Shown here one piece after another: positions 25,328 through 32,327 of a stretch of DNA of 64,000 nt (positions within the stretch are counted from its first letter, which is position 1; every line of letters begins with the position of its first letter). The notes beneath the pieces are model-generated. The model saw only the letters and a list, made by a program, of their open reading frames with translations. It ran no database searches and was not told the origin of the DNA. Both the position numbers and the translations under genes were made by a program. The stretch comes from a virus: positions 1-64,000 of the IMG/VR virus record IMGVR_UViG_3300048582_000084, one strand, 5' to 3'.

Positions 25328-26206
25328 ATGCCCCGAGAGGCGATTTTGTCTAATCTTTCTATATTGTGGCGAAAGCCGACAGATTCTGGGACATTCAGCG
25401 GCGGTTCCTGGGCGGCTGGGCTACCGCTAAACAATCTGAAAACCGCAGACGTAAAGCAGGTTGCTAGGTCAACGAACGCAACCACAGCGTTTACTCAGTT
25501 TCGCGTCGATTGCGGCCTACCCATGAACGCTATTTCTATGTTCGCTGTCCTGAATCACAACATGTCTACTTCAGCTAGAATTAGATATGTAGTCACCAAC
25601 AGCGAGACGGACGTTGTCCTTGATCGCGTCTATGACAGCGGACTAATTCCCGTATGGGTTCCTACAGTCGGGTTTGGAACCCTGCCTTGGGGTGTAATGC
25701 CCTGGGACGGTATCTCAACTGATGGGTATCCCGGAGGCACTATCTGCTTTCATTTGGCGCCCGAACCTTACTATGGACGATACATTTTTATCTACATCGA
25801 GGATACGGCGAACCCGTCCGGATACATCGAAATTGGTAGGTTCCTCGCGGGAGAAGCGTGGTCTCCCGCCATCAACATGTCCTATGGCGCAGCTATTCAA
25901 GTTGTCGATCCCTCGGAAAGCCGCAGAACACGCGGCGGTAGGAAGATTGTCCAAGAGCGACCAAAGTATCGAACCCTCAATCTTACACTAGAGGATCAGA
26001 ATCAGTACGATTCTCTCAGTGTTGTTTTTGAAATATCCCGACAAGTTGGGAAGGGGGGTAACATGCTTGTTGTATATGACGTAGATGACAACTCTTCGAT
26101 ACTTTTCCGTCGCACATTCTACGGTTCTCTTGTCGATACTGCCCCCATTTCTCAGACATACTACGATTCTTATTCGACAGAGTTCTCCTTAGAAGAGCTT
26201 ATCTAA
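25328..26206 (+). CDS. Minor tail protein of unknown family
   Basis: 292 aa from ATG 25328. Predicted all-beta, aromatic-rich, with segments such as ILWRKPTDSGTFSGGSWAAG, FRVDCGLPMNAISMFAVLNHN, WGVMPWDG and YIEIGRFLAGEAWSP. The N-terminal part resembles a galactose-binding-like (discoidin-type) fold by pattern, but no family is certain. It lies between the tail hub and the fibre genes and has its own upstream promoter and candidate operator, so it is likely a distal tail or fibre-base component. Confidence 0.55.
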   Translation: MPREAILSNLSILWRKPTDSGTFSGGSWAAGLPLNNLKTADVKQVARSTNATTAFTQFRVDCGLPMNAISMFAVLNHNMSTSARIRYVVTNSETDVVLDRVYDSGLIPVWVPTVGFGTLPWGVMPWDGISTDGYPGGTICFHLAPEPYYGRYIFIYIEDTANPSGYIEIGRFLAGEAWSPAINMSYGAAIQVVDPSESRRTRGGRKIVQERPKYRTLNLTLEDQNQYDSLSVVFEISRQVGKGGNMLVVYDVDDNSSILFRRTFYGSLVDTAPISQTYYDSYSTEFSLEELI

Positions 26207-26239
26207 AATTCACTACACACCTTACTGGAGATTCTTTAG

Positions 26240-26857
26240 TTGACTTACCCTGTAACTTTCGGCGGGGAGACTTTCGTCGAATCTGATTTCACTGGTTACG
26301 CCTACACCAACAACTGGGAGCGTTTTCTGACTGCTTATGCCCAGGCCGGTCAGGACGTCGAAGACCTCATTGCAGCAAGCACAGTATCTTTTGAAGGTAT
26401 CCGTGAGGCGTCCGAAGACGCTAGGGACGCTTCCGCCGGGTCGGCCGCAGCAGCAGCGGCGTCTCTTGCAGCGGCTCAACTCCTCACAGGAGGCTCGCAA
26501 GGCATCGGGCCGGGCGCACTTTCGCTTCCCCGTGGTATCGATCTAGGGGATGCGGCTTACTGGGACAGCATGTCACTCGCTGGGCGGTTCATCCTTCAGC
26601 AGAACACATCCTATCAGATGGTGCCTCAGGACTTTAGGAAGCTACTGTTGGGCCTAAGCGGGGCGCCTACATACACACTACCCCTGGCAAGCGATGTTCC
26701 CATCGGGTGGTGGGTAGAAGTTAAAGCGCGCGGTACCACAATCACGGTTGCCCGAGCCGGGGCGGATACCGTTGACGGTACCACATCTCTTTCTATCACA
26801 ACTGGTACAGCTCGGCGGATAGTCCGAAGCGGCGCCACTTCGTTTGAGTCGATCTAA
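26240..26857 (+). CDS. Short tail fibre-like protein
   Basis: 205 aa from a TTG start with GGAG nine bases upstream. The N-terminal portion (1-35) may attach to the tail. Residues 40-85 form an Ala/Ser-rich helical segment (ASEDARDASAGSAAAAAASLAAAQ) typical of trimeric fibre shafts. The C-terminal 90 residues are beta-rich (YTLPLASDVPIGWWVEVKARG, ITVARAGADTVDG), a pattern seen at the tips of many phage fibres. No catalytic motif is seen. Confidence 0.55.
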   Translation: MTYPVTFGGETFVESDFTGYAYTNNWERFLTAYAQAGQDVEDLIAASTVSFEGIREASEDARDASAGSAAAAAASLAAAQLLTGGSQGIGPGALSLPRGIDLGDAAYWDSMSLAGRFILQQNTSYQMVPQDFRKLLLGLSGAPTYTLPLASDVPIGWWVEVKARGTTITVARAGADTVDGTTSLSITTGTARRIVRSGATSFESI

Positions 26858-26859
26858 AC

Positions 26860-28119
26860 ATGAGCATTATTCGACCATCTCTGATGATGGACTTTTCGGC
26901 AACAAACCGCCGTATTCCTCCAACTTTGTCTTTCTCCCGCACAAGCGGCGCGACGGTCCTAGGAAATGCTGGTTCTTGGAGAGAGGTCCCAGCCAACGTG
27001 CCGCGTTTTCAGCACGACCCTATTACTGGGGCCTGCCTAGGAATTTTGCGGGAAGCTAGCACAACAAACAACAACCGGAACCCTCGCGGCGAGGGAACCG
27101 GCGGCACGTCGGGTGCGCCCACTAATTGGGTTGTTGGTTTGGGTGGTCTCACTCTTACTAAGGTCGGGAATTTCGTAGTTAACGGTGTTGACGTAACTCG
27201 CCTCCGCTTGAACGGCACAGCGTCTGGTGTGACGGCAACGGTGGATTTCGAAACCACAACTGGGATCGTTGCTGCACCTAGCCAGTCTTGGACTAGCAGC
27301 TTCTTTTATCGTACTTTTAGCGGTTCTGGTGCCCCCAACAACTATCGCTTCCGAATGAACGGCAGAACGGCTGCTGGCGCGGGAGTTAGCGGTAACTCGT
27401 TTAACACTACGATTTTCTCTCCAACTTCTGTTCTTACACGGTACGAGCGCTCGGAGACACTGACTTCGGACGTTTCTATCGAACGAGTGACTAATGGCGT
27501 TCAGTTCGACCTAACAAATGGAGCGGCTTACGACTTCACTTTTGATGTCGGTTGGCCGCAGATGGAGCTAGGCCTTTTCGCGTCTTCCCCCGTTCTTCCT
27601 CCAGTTGGCGCACCCGCCGCTACAGCGCGTTCTGCCGACAGCATCTCGCTAGCCCTAGCTGACTTTGGGCTGGCTTCCCTTCCAGAGTACACGGTAGTTG
27701 CTTCCGCGCTTGCGGGGTCGTCTACTATCTCTACTAACCAGTCTATCGTTGAGCTGCATAACGGCACTGCGGACGAAGTCATCCAGTTGGTTCGCCGGGG
27801 ATCAGGCGGCAACGCCCGTGGTTTTGTGATCACCAGTGGTGTCGAACAGGGACCACTCGACGCAAACCTTATTTCTATTCCTACCGGGGCCGCTTACACG
27901 GTAGCGTTCGGTGTCAAGTCCAACGATCTTGCGATCACTTTTAACGGCTCTGCTGTGGCCATTGATACCAGCGCTGCTGTACCAACGGTCCTCACTACTA
28001 TGCACCTAGGTGGCGCCCGCGCCGGTGACCGCGCTATTGCGAGTACTTTGCGCCGTGTTGCTGTTTACCCGCGCCGCCTAACAAACGCTCAACTTCAGAC
28101 GATTGCGGCGGGAGTCTAA
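26860..28119 (+). CDS. Tail spike/fibre protein with concanavalin-like domain
   Basis: A 419-aa protein starting three bases after the previous stop. Its whole length parallels the module inserted in the tail hub: GILREASTTNNNRNPRGEG and GAPTNWVV, then SFFYRTFSGSGAP, then VGWPQMELGLFASSPVLPP and APAATARSADSIS, then a LamG-like half ending LRRVAVYPRRLTNAQLQTIA. It probably binds host surface carbohydrate. The hub copy and this one are paralogous modules in one virion. No hydrolase residues are evident. Confidence 0.7.
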   Translation: MSIIRPSLMMDFSATNRRIPPTLSFSRTSGATVLGNAGSWREVPANVPRFQHDPITGACLGILREASTTNNNRNPRGEGTGGTSGAPTNWVVGLGGLTLTKVGNFVVNGVDVTRLRLNGTASGVTATVDFETTTGIVAAPSQSWTSSFFYRTFSGSGAPNNYRFRMNGRTAAGAGVSGNSFNTTIFSPTSVLTRYERSETLTSDVSIERVTNGVQFDLTNGAAYDFTFDVGWPQMELGLFASSPVLPPVGAPAATARSADSISLALADFGLASLPEYTVVASALAGSSTISTNQSIVELHNGTADEVIQLVRRGSGGNARGFVITSGVEQGPLDANLISIPTGAAYTVAFGVKSNDLAITFNGSAVAIDTSAAVPTVLTTMHLGGARAGDRAIASTLRRVAVYPRRLTNAQLQTIAAGV

Positions 28120-28124
28120 TCACT

Positions 28125-28661
28125 ATGCAGTACACTTACTACCGTTGGGCTGATCGTTCTTCCTGGCTCGCCGCCGCAGATTCCGCTGGTTGGGACCTCG
28201 ATCACTCGGGGTCTCCGCTAGTTGAGGGTGTAGAAGCCATCGCAGGGCTCGCTCCTTCACCCGAAGGCGAGCCCTCTGACACGCGTTGGCATCTCGTTCT
28301 AGCGACGTCTTCCGAGCTACCGGAAGCCATCACCTCGGCTGAGCAGCCTACCACTGACGCGCCATTCTGGTGGTCTGGTGTCCCTCGCGAAGTGGCGGCT
28401 CCGGTCTCTCTGGCGCTTCCAGACCTAACGGCTAGACAGCTACGCCTCGGCCTTCTTCTGGTTCTCGGGATGACTGCCGCCGACGTTGAGTCCCTAATCG
28501 AGAGCATCCCAGATGCCACGCAGCGTCAGGTCGCCCACATCGAGTGGGAGTACGCTACGACCTACGTTCGGACGCACCCCCTCATTACTACCATTTCGTC
28601 TGCTCTAGGGCTGACAGACGCTCAGATTGATTCGGCTTGGGTATACTCCGCTTCGCTGTAA
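28125..28661 (+). CDS. Tail fibre-associated/assembly protein
   Basis: A 178-aa protein. The N-terminal half is aromatic and acidic (YTYYRWADRSSWLAAADSAGW). The C-terminal half has the pattern ARQLRLGLLLVLGMTAADVESLI, then IEWEYATTYVRTHPLI and LGLTDAQIDSAWVYSASL. This pattern is common to small proteins encoded at the end of phage fibre operons, where they act as fibre assembly factors or tip proteins. It is the last gene of the rightward arm, followed by a terminator. Confidence 0.6.
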   Translation: MQYTYYRWADRSSWLAAADSAGWDLDHSGSPLVEGVEAIAGLAPSPEGEPSDTRWHLVLATSSELPEAITSAEQPTTDAPFWWSGVPREVAAPVSLALPDLTARQLRLGLLLVLGMTAADVESLIESIPDATQRQVAHIEWEYATTYVRTHPLITTISSALGLTDAQIDSAWVYSASL

Positions 28662-28696
28662 CCATCTGATAAATCTACAAACTCAATCTCGTTCAG

Positions 28697-28729
28697 CCGC
28701 ACGATCTATGGTCGTGCGGTTTTCTTTTT
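28697..28729 (+). terminator. Terminator of the structural operon
   Basis: CCGCACGA, loop TCTATGG, TCGTGCGG, then TTTTCTTTTT. Ends rightward transcription before the attachment region. Confidence 0.95.
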
Positions 28730-28785
28730 GACAATAAAGAGTGAAATAAAAGCCCGACATACTAAGTATAGTGTCAGTCTGATCG

Positions 28786-28795
28786 AAAGTACTTT
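28786..28795. promoter_or_regulatory. AAAGTACTTT site near attP
   Basis: In non-coding DNA between the operon terminator and the att core (GATCGAAAGTACTTTATATG). A partial match, AAAGCACT, lies 25 bp further on. Confidence 0.5.
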
Positions 28796-28832
28796 ATATG
28801 TAGCGCGAAGTAAAAAGCACTCAATAACGGTT

Positions 28833-28876
28833 TTGGTAAGGGAGAGGTCGAGAGTTCAATCCTCTCCAGCAGCACC
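28833..28876 (+). other. attP core: 3' half of tRNA-Thr(GGU)
   Basis: A 44-bp segment reads as the distal half of a tRNA: anticodon loop TTGGTAA with anticodon GGT, stem arm GGGAG, variable loop, T-arm GAGAG-TTCAATC-CTCTC, acceptor strand CAGCAGC, discriminator A and CC. No 5' half is present (the upstream sequence is unrelated), so it is not a functional tRNA gene. Tyrosine integrases commonly recombine at tRNA 3' ends, and the integrase gene ends 94 bp away. The core would restore the host tRNA after integration. The rest of the 28662-28969 gap holds only repeats. Confidence 0.85.
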
Positions 28877-28920
28877 TCGGAACCCTTTGAAAAACCTCGG
28901 TTTTCTCAGCGGCTCCAATC

Positions 28921-28942
28921 CGGGTTTATCGTGCAAAACCCG
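28921..28942. repeat. Inverted repeat between attP core and integrase
   Basis: CGGGTTT, 8-nt spacer, AAACCCG. No U-tract follows on the minus strand, so it is a weak terminator candidate for the integrase or a protein-binding site. Confidence 0.5.
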
Positions 28943-28959
28943 ATATTCAGGTACAAGTA

Positions 28960-28978
28960 TAGAACGCAGCTAGAACGC
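28960..28978. repeat. Direct repeats, possible integrase arm sites
   Basis: TAGAACGC occurs at 28960-28967 and 28971-28978, with an 11-bp period (one helical turn). The second copy overlaps the integrase stop codon. Position near the att core suits arm-type sites. Confidence 0.4.
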
Positions 28979-30031
28979 TACAGCACGCATCGCGCCCGCC
29001 ACGAACTCCGGGGAGTGGTGTCCATAGACGCGCTCCACTACGTCCTTCGATGTGCTGGTGAATTTGGCGATTTCTTCGAAGGTCATCCCGGCCTGAACCA
29101 TCCACGTAATCGCGGTATGTTTCAGCACATGCGCGCTGATGACCTCGATACCCGCCCGCTCGCACGCAGCCCTTAAAGCGACTTTAACGTCCTTGATCGG
29201 TTCCCCTCGGAACTCGATGACAAAAGACGTCTTCGCGCGCTCCTTGGCCGATTTGAGCGCCTCGATCAGCCTGACGTTTCCAGCGATGGGCGTCCTGCCC
29301 CGCCGCTTGTTCCCGACGTCGTCACCAAAATCGAGCGATTCATGTCCTGGGCGGCTCAGGTCCACGGATGACCAAGGCAGTGTCAAAATCGCCTCGCGGC
29401 GCTTGGCGCTCGTCAGTCCGATGAGAATGAACAGGGCGAGGTGCGGAGGTGCCGCCAGCATGAGGCGGTTCGCTTCTTCCTTCGTGATCCAGCGCGCTCG
29501 GCTTGCGCCTGCGGATAGTTCCACCCGGAAGGTCACCTCTCGCTCGATCATATGCTCCGACCACGCCCAATTCAGCGCAGCCCGTAGCGACCGAAGCTCC
29601 TTGCTGACGGTTGCCTCGCCCACCGGCTGGTCACCGTAGCGCCCGCCCTTCCGGATCACAGGCTCTTCAAGGCGATCTTCAACGTAGTCGTTGACGACGG
29701 TCTGCGTGATGCTGTCCGCGTAGAGCGCTCCAAGATGGCGCTTGAGGGGCGCGTAGCAGTACGGAAGCTGGCCAGGGCGCGCGACGGTCGGCGTTCGATA
29801 CGTCACATAGGCATCGCATAGCTCTGCCACAGTAGGGCGAGCGGCAAGCTTCGGCTTTCTGTAGTCCTGCGCGAACCGTGTGCGTTGTGCTTCGGCTTCC
29901 TTGGGGTCTTTGGTGCCCGTCGCCTTGTCGCGCGTCTTCCCGGTCTCGGGGTCTGTGTAGCGAATGACGTAGTAACCATCATCGCGCTTCGTTAGATTGA
30001 AATTTGGGGACTGAAGTTTGGTCCTGGGCAT
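28970..30031 (-). CDS. int: Tyrosine recombinase (integrase)
   Basis: A 353-aa protein. The N-terminal AP2-like/arm-binding part (FNLTKRDDGYYVIRYTDPETGK) and the core-binding SAM-like part are followed by the catalytic domain (about 180-353). Arg211 (SAKRREAIL), a beta-hairpin with basic residues (NKRRGRTP), His301 and the nucleophile Tyr336 (RVYGHH) are visible. The second catalytic Arg is Lys304 here (HVLKHT instead of HxLRHT), which is unusual. It would integrate the phage at a tRNA-Thr gene. It is the first leftward-strand gene next to attP, preceded by AAGGAG and a terminator of the upstream operon. Confidence 0.9.
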   Translation of the reverse strand: MPRTKLQSPNFNLTKRDDGYYVIRYTDPETGKTRDKATGTKDPKEAEAQRTRFAQDYRKPKLAARPTVAELCDAYVTYRTPTVARPGQLPYCYAPLKRHLGALYADSITQTVVNDYVEDRLEEPVIRKGGRYGDQPVGEATVSKELRSLRAALNWAWSEHMIEREVTFRVELSAGASRARWITKEEANRLMLAAPPHLALFILIGLTSAKRREAILTLPWSSVDLSRPGHESLDFGDDVGNKRRGRTPIAGNVRLIEALKSAKERAKTSFVIEFRGEPIKDVKVALRAACERAGIEVISAHVLKHTAITWMVQAGMTFEEIAKFTSTSKDVVERVYGHHSPEFVAGAMRAVAF

Positions 30032-30045
30032 TTTTGCTCCTTACT

Positions 30046-30075
30046 AAAATACCCTCGCGGTCTCCCGCGAGGGTA
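30046..30075 (-). terminator. Terminator (minus) after AbrB-like gene
   Basis: On the minus strand: TACCCTCGCGG, short loop, CCGCGAGGGTA, then TTTTAG. It separates the dUTPase operon from the integrase gene. Confidence 0.85.
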
Positions 30076-30079
30076 TAGC

Positions 30080-30265
30080 TTAATCTACGAGCTTGCGAAG
30101 CATAATTCCGCCGTCTGCGGTAACGACGCAGAGAAACTCGTCGCCTTCCTTTGCACCGACGATATCGGTGATGATTTCGGGTAGAGGAAAGATTTCCCTA
30201 CCCTTCTCGTCTTTCTCGACGGTCAGCCGAGTTCGGAAGTTGTAAGCTAGGCTCCAATGACTCAT
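30080..30265 (-). CDS. AbrB/MazE-like small DNA-binding protein (putative)
   Basis: A 61-aa protein. The pattern RTRLTVEKDEKGREIFPLPEII, then VGAKEGDEFLCVVTADGGIMLRKL is that of the SpoVT/AbrB swapped-hairpin fold, used by transition-state regulators and antitoxins. The start overlaps the dUTPase stop (TAATG), so the two are coupled. No toxin gene is adjacent. Since no other regulator is evident near the integrase, it is a candidate for control of lysogeny or early genes, but this is speculative. Confidence 0.5.
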   Translation of the reverse strand: MSHWSLAYNFRTRLTVEKDEKGREIFPLPEIITDIVGAKEGDEFLCVVTADGGIMLRKLVD

Positions 30266-30705
30266 TACCGTGCCCCCGTGGAGCCAAACGCTCCGTCGCC
30301 TCGATCCGTGTCCCCCAGCAGGCCGACTTCCACGAATTCCGCCCGCTCAACGCGGGCGAATACCATCTGCGCGATCCGGTCTCCCGCATTAATGACGAAG
30401 CTGATATCCCCATGATTGATTAGGACGACACCAATCTCGCCACGATAGTCGGAGTCGATAGTACCCGGCGAGTTCAGGACAGTGACGCCGTGCTTCAAGG
30501 CAAGCCCAGAACGGGGGCGAATCTGCGCTTCGTAGCTATCAGGAATCTCCAGGCAGATTCCGCACTTCACCAGCGCTCGACTGCCTGGACCGATGATCAG
30601 ATGTTCGGCTGAAATGAGGTCCATACCCGCAGCGCCCGCACTGGCGTAGAACGGGTAATTCCACTTTGAAGCATATGCTAGCTGATTGATCTTAACTTGC
30701 AGCAT
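30265..30705 (-). CDS. dut: dUTP diphosphatase
   Basis: A 146-aa protein, the usual size of a trimeric dUTPase. All five motifs are visible: [23 protein letters not shown], then [26 protein letters not shown] and the C-terminal [10 protein letters not shown]. It hydrolyses dUTP to dUMP, feeding thymidylate synthesis by ThyX (35709-36449) and keeping uracil out of phage DNA. It is part of a compact overlapping operon with the macrodomain, phosphoesterase and AbrB-like genes. Confidence 0.95.
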   Translation of the reverse strand: MLQVKINQLAYASKWNYPFYASAGAAGMDLISAEHLIIGPGSRALVKCGICLEIPDSYEAQIRPRSGLALKHGVTVLNSPGTIDSDYRGEIGVVLINHGDISFVINAGDRIAQMVFARVERAEFVEVGLLGDTDRGDGAFGSTGAR

Positions 30706-30712
30706 TTACGTT

Positions 30713-31162
30713 TTACCCTTCGTAGTCGTAGACGACTGGCTGGTAGCTTGTCGCCGTTTCTTCGATGATTGTCTCAATGATCCGCCAGTTACCGCCGCCG
30801 AGACCGGCTCCGATGCGAGGCATGGCAATCTCGGTAACTTTCTGAGCCTTGGCTTCGATGTTAATCGTTTCGAAGCACTTATAGATCGACTCGTAGTTGA
30901 CTTGGCGCTTGTCGGTCCCGTATCCGCCCTGTGTGATGGCGTTTAGGATACGTTTCCCGTTCGTCATTCCACCGTCGTAGACGCTACCGAGTTTAAGACC
31001 GAAGTTTTCATGCTCTTCGCGGTAGCTCTTATAGGCCTCGGGAAACTTCTCCCGAATGGTCTTGGCGACGCCACTACCCATGACGCCTAGAGCGTTGCAG
31101 CCGTGAACGATAACGCCCTCGGAAGCTTCCGTGACGTCGCCCTTCTTGTAGATGATCTTCAT
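30713..31162 (-). CDS. Macrodomain protein (ADP-ribose binding/processing)
   Basis: A 149-aa protein that is a single macrodomain: IVHGCNALGVMGSGVAKTIREKFP near the N-terminus and PRIGAGLGGGNW in the second half form the ADP-ribose pocket. Members bind ADP-ribose or hydrolyse ADP-ribose-1''-phosphate, a by-product of tRNA splicing and repair, or remove ADP-ribose from targets. Its ATG overlaps the phosphoesterase stop (ATGA). In this genome it may connect RNA repair and NAD metabolism; that link is inferred. Confidence 0.88.
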   Translation of the reverse strand: MKIIYKKGDVTEASEGVIVHGCNALGVMGSGVAKTIREKFPEAYKSYREEHENFGLKLGSVYDGGMTNGKRILNAITQGGYGTDKRQVNYESIYKCFETINIEAKAQKVTEIAMPRIGAGLGGGNWRIIETIIEETATSYQPVVYDYEG

Positions 31163-31926
31163 ATTTCCACTACCAAATTGGGGTTGAAGTTAGGATTTTC
31201 GAAACGCAGGCCCAGGCCGAACCTGTCGGTCGGGTATCCGCGAGGGTTCGCAATTACGCGCGTCTTGCCGACCATGTAATCGTGGCTGGAATGGACATGA
31301 CCGTGGACCCACAGAATCGGCTCGTACTTTAACATCATCCATTCAAGGTCGCTGACGAACGCGGGGTTCAGCGGGCTTCCAATGAACTCTGGAGAGATTG
31401 ACTGAGGCGACGGTGCATGATGCGTCATCACGACTGTCCTGTAGCTTCGGTACTTCTCCAACTGAACGCTTAGCCAGTCTACGGCTTCGTCGTGTAGGCT
31501 GCGCGTGTAGAATGGCGTTAGTCGGGCGTGTTCCTTACCAACACCGATCAGCCGATAGTCCGACATTTGCATCGATGCGTATTGCATCGCTGTCACCTGA
31601 CCGCCGTGGGCGAAATCGGTCCACAAGGTGCAGCAAAGAAACACCACGTCGTTGATGAGGGTGACCTTCATGTCGAGGAACCGAACGGATTGGTCCCTGT
31701 CGGCTTCGAACTCTTTCAGTAGGTCCTCAAGATTTTCCCCATAGAACTCATGATTCCCTGGAACCGCGAGGACTGGGCTCTTGTACCCAAAGGACTTTAA
31801 GGCTTCGATGCCCGCCGTCCCGTTCGCCACGTCGCCCGCGATCAGATTCACGTCGGCTTCTGGCGGCTTGTACGTCCAAGCGGGTGTGAACTCCAAATGG
31901 AGGTCCGACGCAATGTGTATCTTCAT
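31159..31926 (-). CDS. Calcineurin-like metallophosphoesterase
   Basis: A 255-aa protein with the metal-binding motifs in order: SDLHLEF, AGDVANG, PGNHEFYG, MTHHAPS and VHGHVHSS. Substrate is unknown; relatives cleave phosphodiesters such as 2',3'-cyclic phosphates, nucleotides or DNA ends. Coupled by ATGA overlaps to the HNH gene upstream and the macrodomain gene downstream. An AAAGGACTTT site falls inside the gene at 31789. Confidence 0.85.
   Translation of the reverse strand: MKIHIASDLHLEFTPAWTYKPPEADVNLIAGDVANGTAGIEALKSFGYKSPVLAVPGNHEFYGENLEDLLKEFEADRDQSVRFLDMKVTLINDVVFLCCTLWTDFAHGGQVTAMQYASMQMSDYRLIGVGKEHARLTPFYTRSLHDEAVDWLSVQLEKYRSYRTVVMTHHAPSPQSISPEFIGSPLNPAFVSDLEWMMLKYEPILWVHGHVHSSHDYMVGKTRVIANPRGYPTDRFGLGLRFENPNFNPNLVVEI
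31789..31798. promoter_or_regulatory. AAAGGACTTT site inside phosphoesterase gene
   Basis: Coding copy of the dispersed AAAGNNCTTT site; not near a start codon. Confidence 0.4.
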
Positions 31927-32222
31927 TTATTTCTTCCGAATAATTGCGCGTTTCCGCGAAGGGTGTTTTCTCGTACCGTTACCGGTTCAAGATGGTTTGG
32001 ATTTACACAGGCTCGATTGCGGCATAGGTGGTCTAGCAGAAGTCCGCTCGGCACCGGGCCGACGATCTCTTCGTAGAGCGCCCTATGCGCCACGCGGCAT
32101 CGGCCGTTGACTCGCAGCTTCGCGTAGCCGTTTCCCGTGTTCCAACCAGAACACACCCAACACCCACTTTCCGGATCGACTTTCATGCGACCGGACAAGC
32201 GAGTGTAGATTGATGTTGACAT
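31923..32222 (-). CDS. HNH homing-type endonuclease (short)
   Basis: A 99-aa protein. WVCSGWNTGNGYAKLRVNG and AHRALYEE are followed by LLLDHLCRNRACVNPNHLEPV, an HNH_3-type active site (DH...N...H), and VRENTLRG. Free-standing HNH genes of this kind are mobile elements of phages. Its ATG lies in the U-tract of the hairpin at 32224-32252, without a clear Shine-Dalgarno site. Its stop overlaps the phosphoesterase start, so it is fully embedded in the operon. Confidence 0.85.
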   Translation of the reverse strand: MSTSIYTRLSGRMKVDPESGCWVCSGWNTGNGYAKLRVNGRCRVAHRALYEEIVGPVPSGLLLDHLCRNRACVNPNHLEPVTVRENTLRGNAQLFGRNK

Positions 32223-32223
32223 G

Positions 32224-32252
32224 AAAAAGGGGAGGGCCTTGCGGCTCTCCCC
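32224..32252 (-). terminator. Terminator (minus) upstream of HNH gene
   Basis: Minus strand GGGGAG-A-GCC, loop, GGC-CTCCCC, then TTTTTC; the HNH ATG follows immediately. Confidence 0.85.
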
Positions 32253-32260
32253 TTTCTTAT

Positions 32261-32314
32261 TTAGCCGCCGAACTTCTTAATGACGGTCGGCTTGCCGTCT
32301 TTCCATCCGCTCAT
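32261..32314 (-). CDS. 17-codon mini-gene after ribonucleotide reductase
   Basis: The frame encodes MSGWKDGKPTVIKKFGG and stops with TAA. It begins 13 bases after the reductase stop, with AGAGGTAAAAT before the ATG, a good ribosome site. A strong terminator follows directly. Short Lys/Gly-rich peptides can be real phage products, but this one is not recognised, and a chance frame cannot be excluded. Confidence 0.4.
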   Translation of the reverse strand: MSGWKDGKPTVIKKFGG

Positions 32315-32327
32315 ATTTTACCTCTTC

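Noticed and set aside
28833-28876. Functional tRNA-Thr gene
   Set aside because: Only the 3' half is present; there is no D-arm or 5' acceptor strand.
29174-29188. CtrA-like box TTAA-N7-TTAA in the integrase gene
   Set aside because: A single perfect site inside a coding region; a near-match at 62954 is weaker, so chance is likely.
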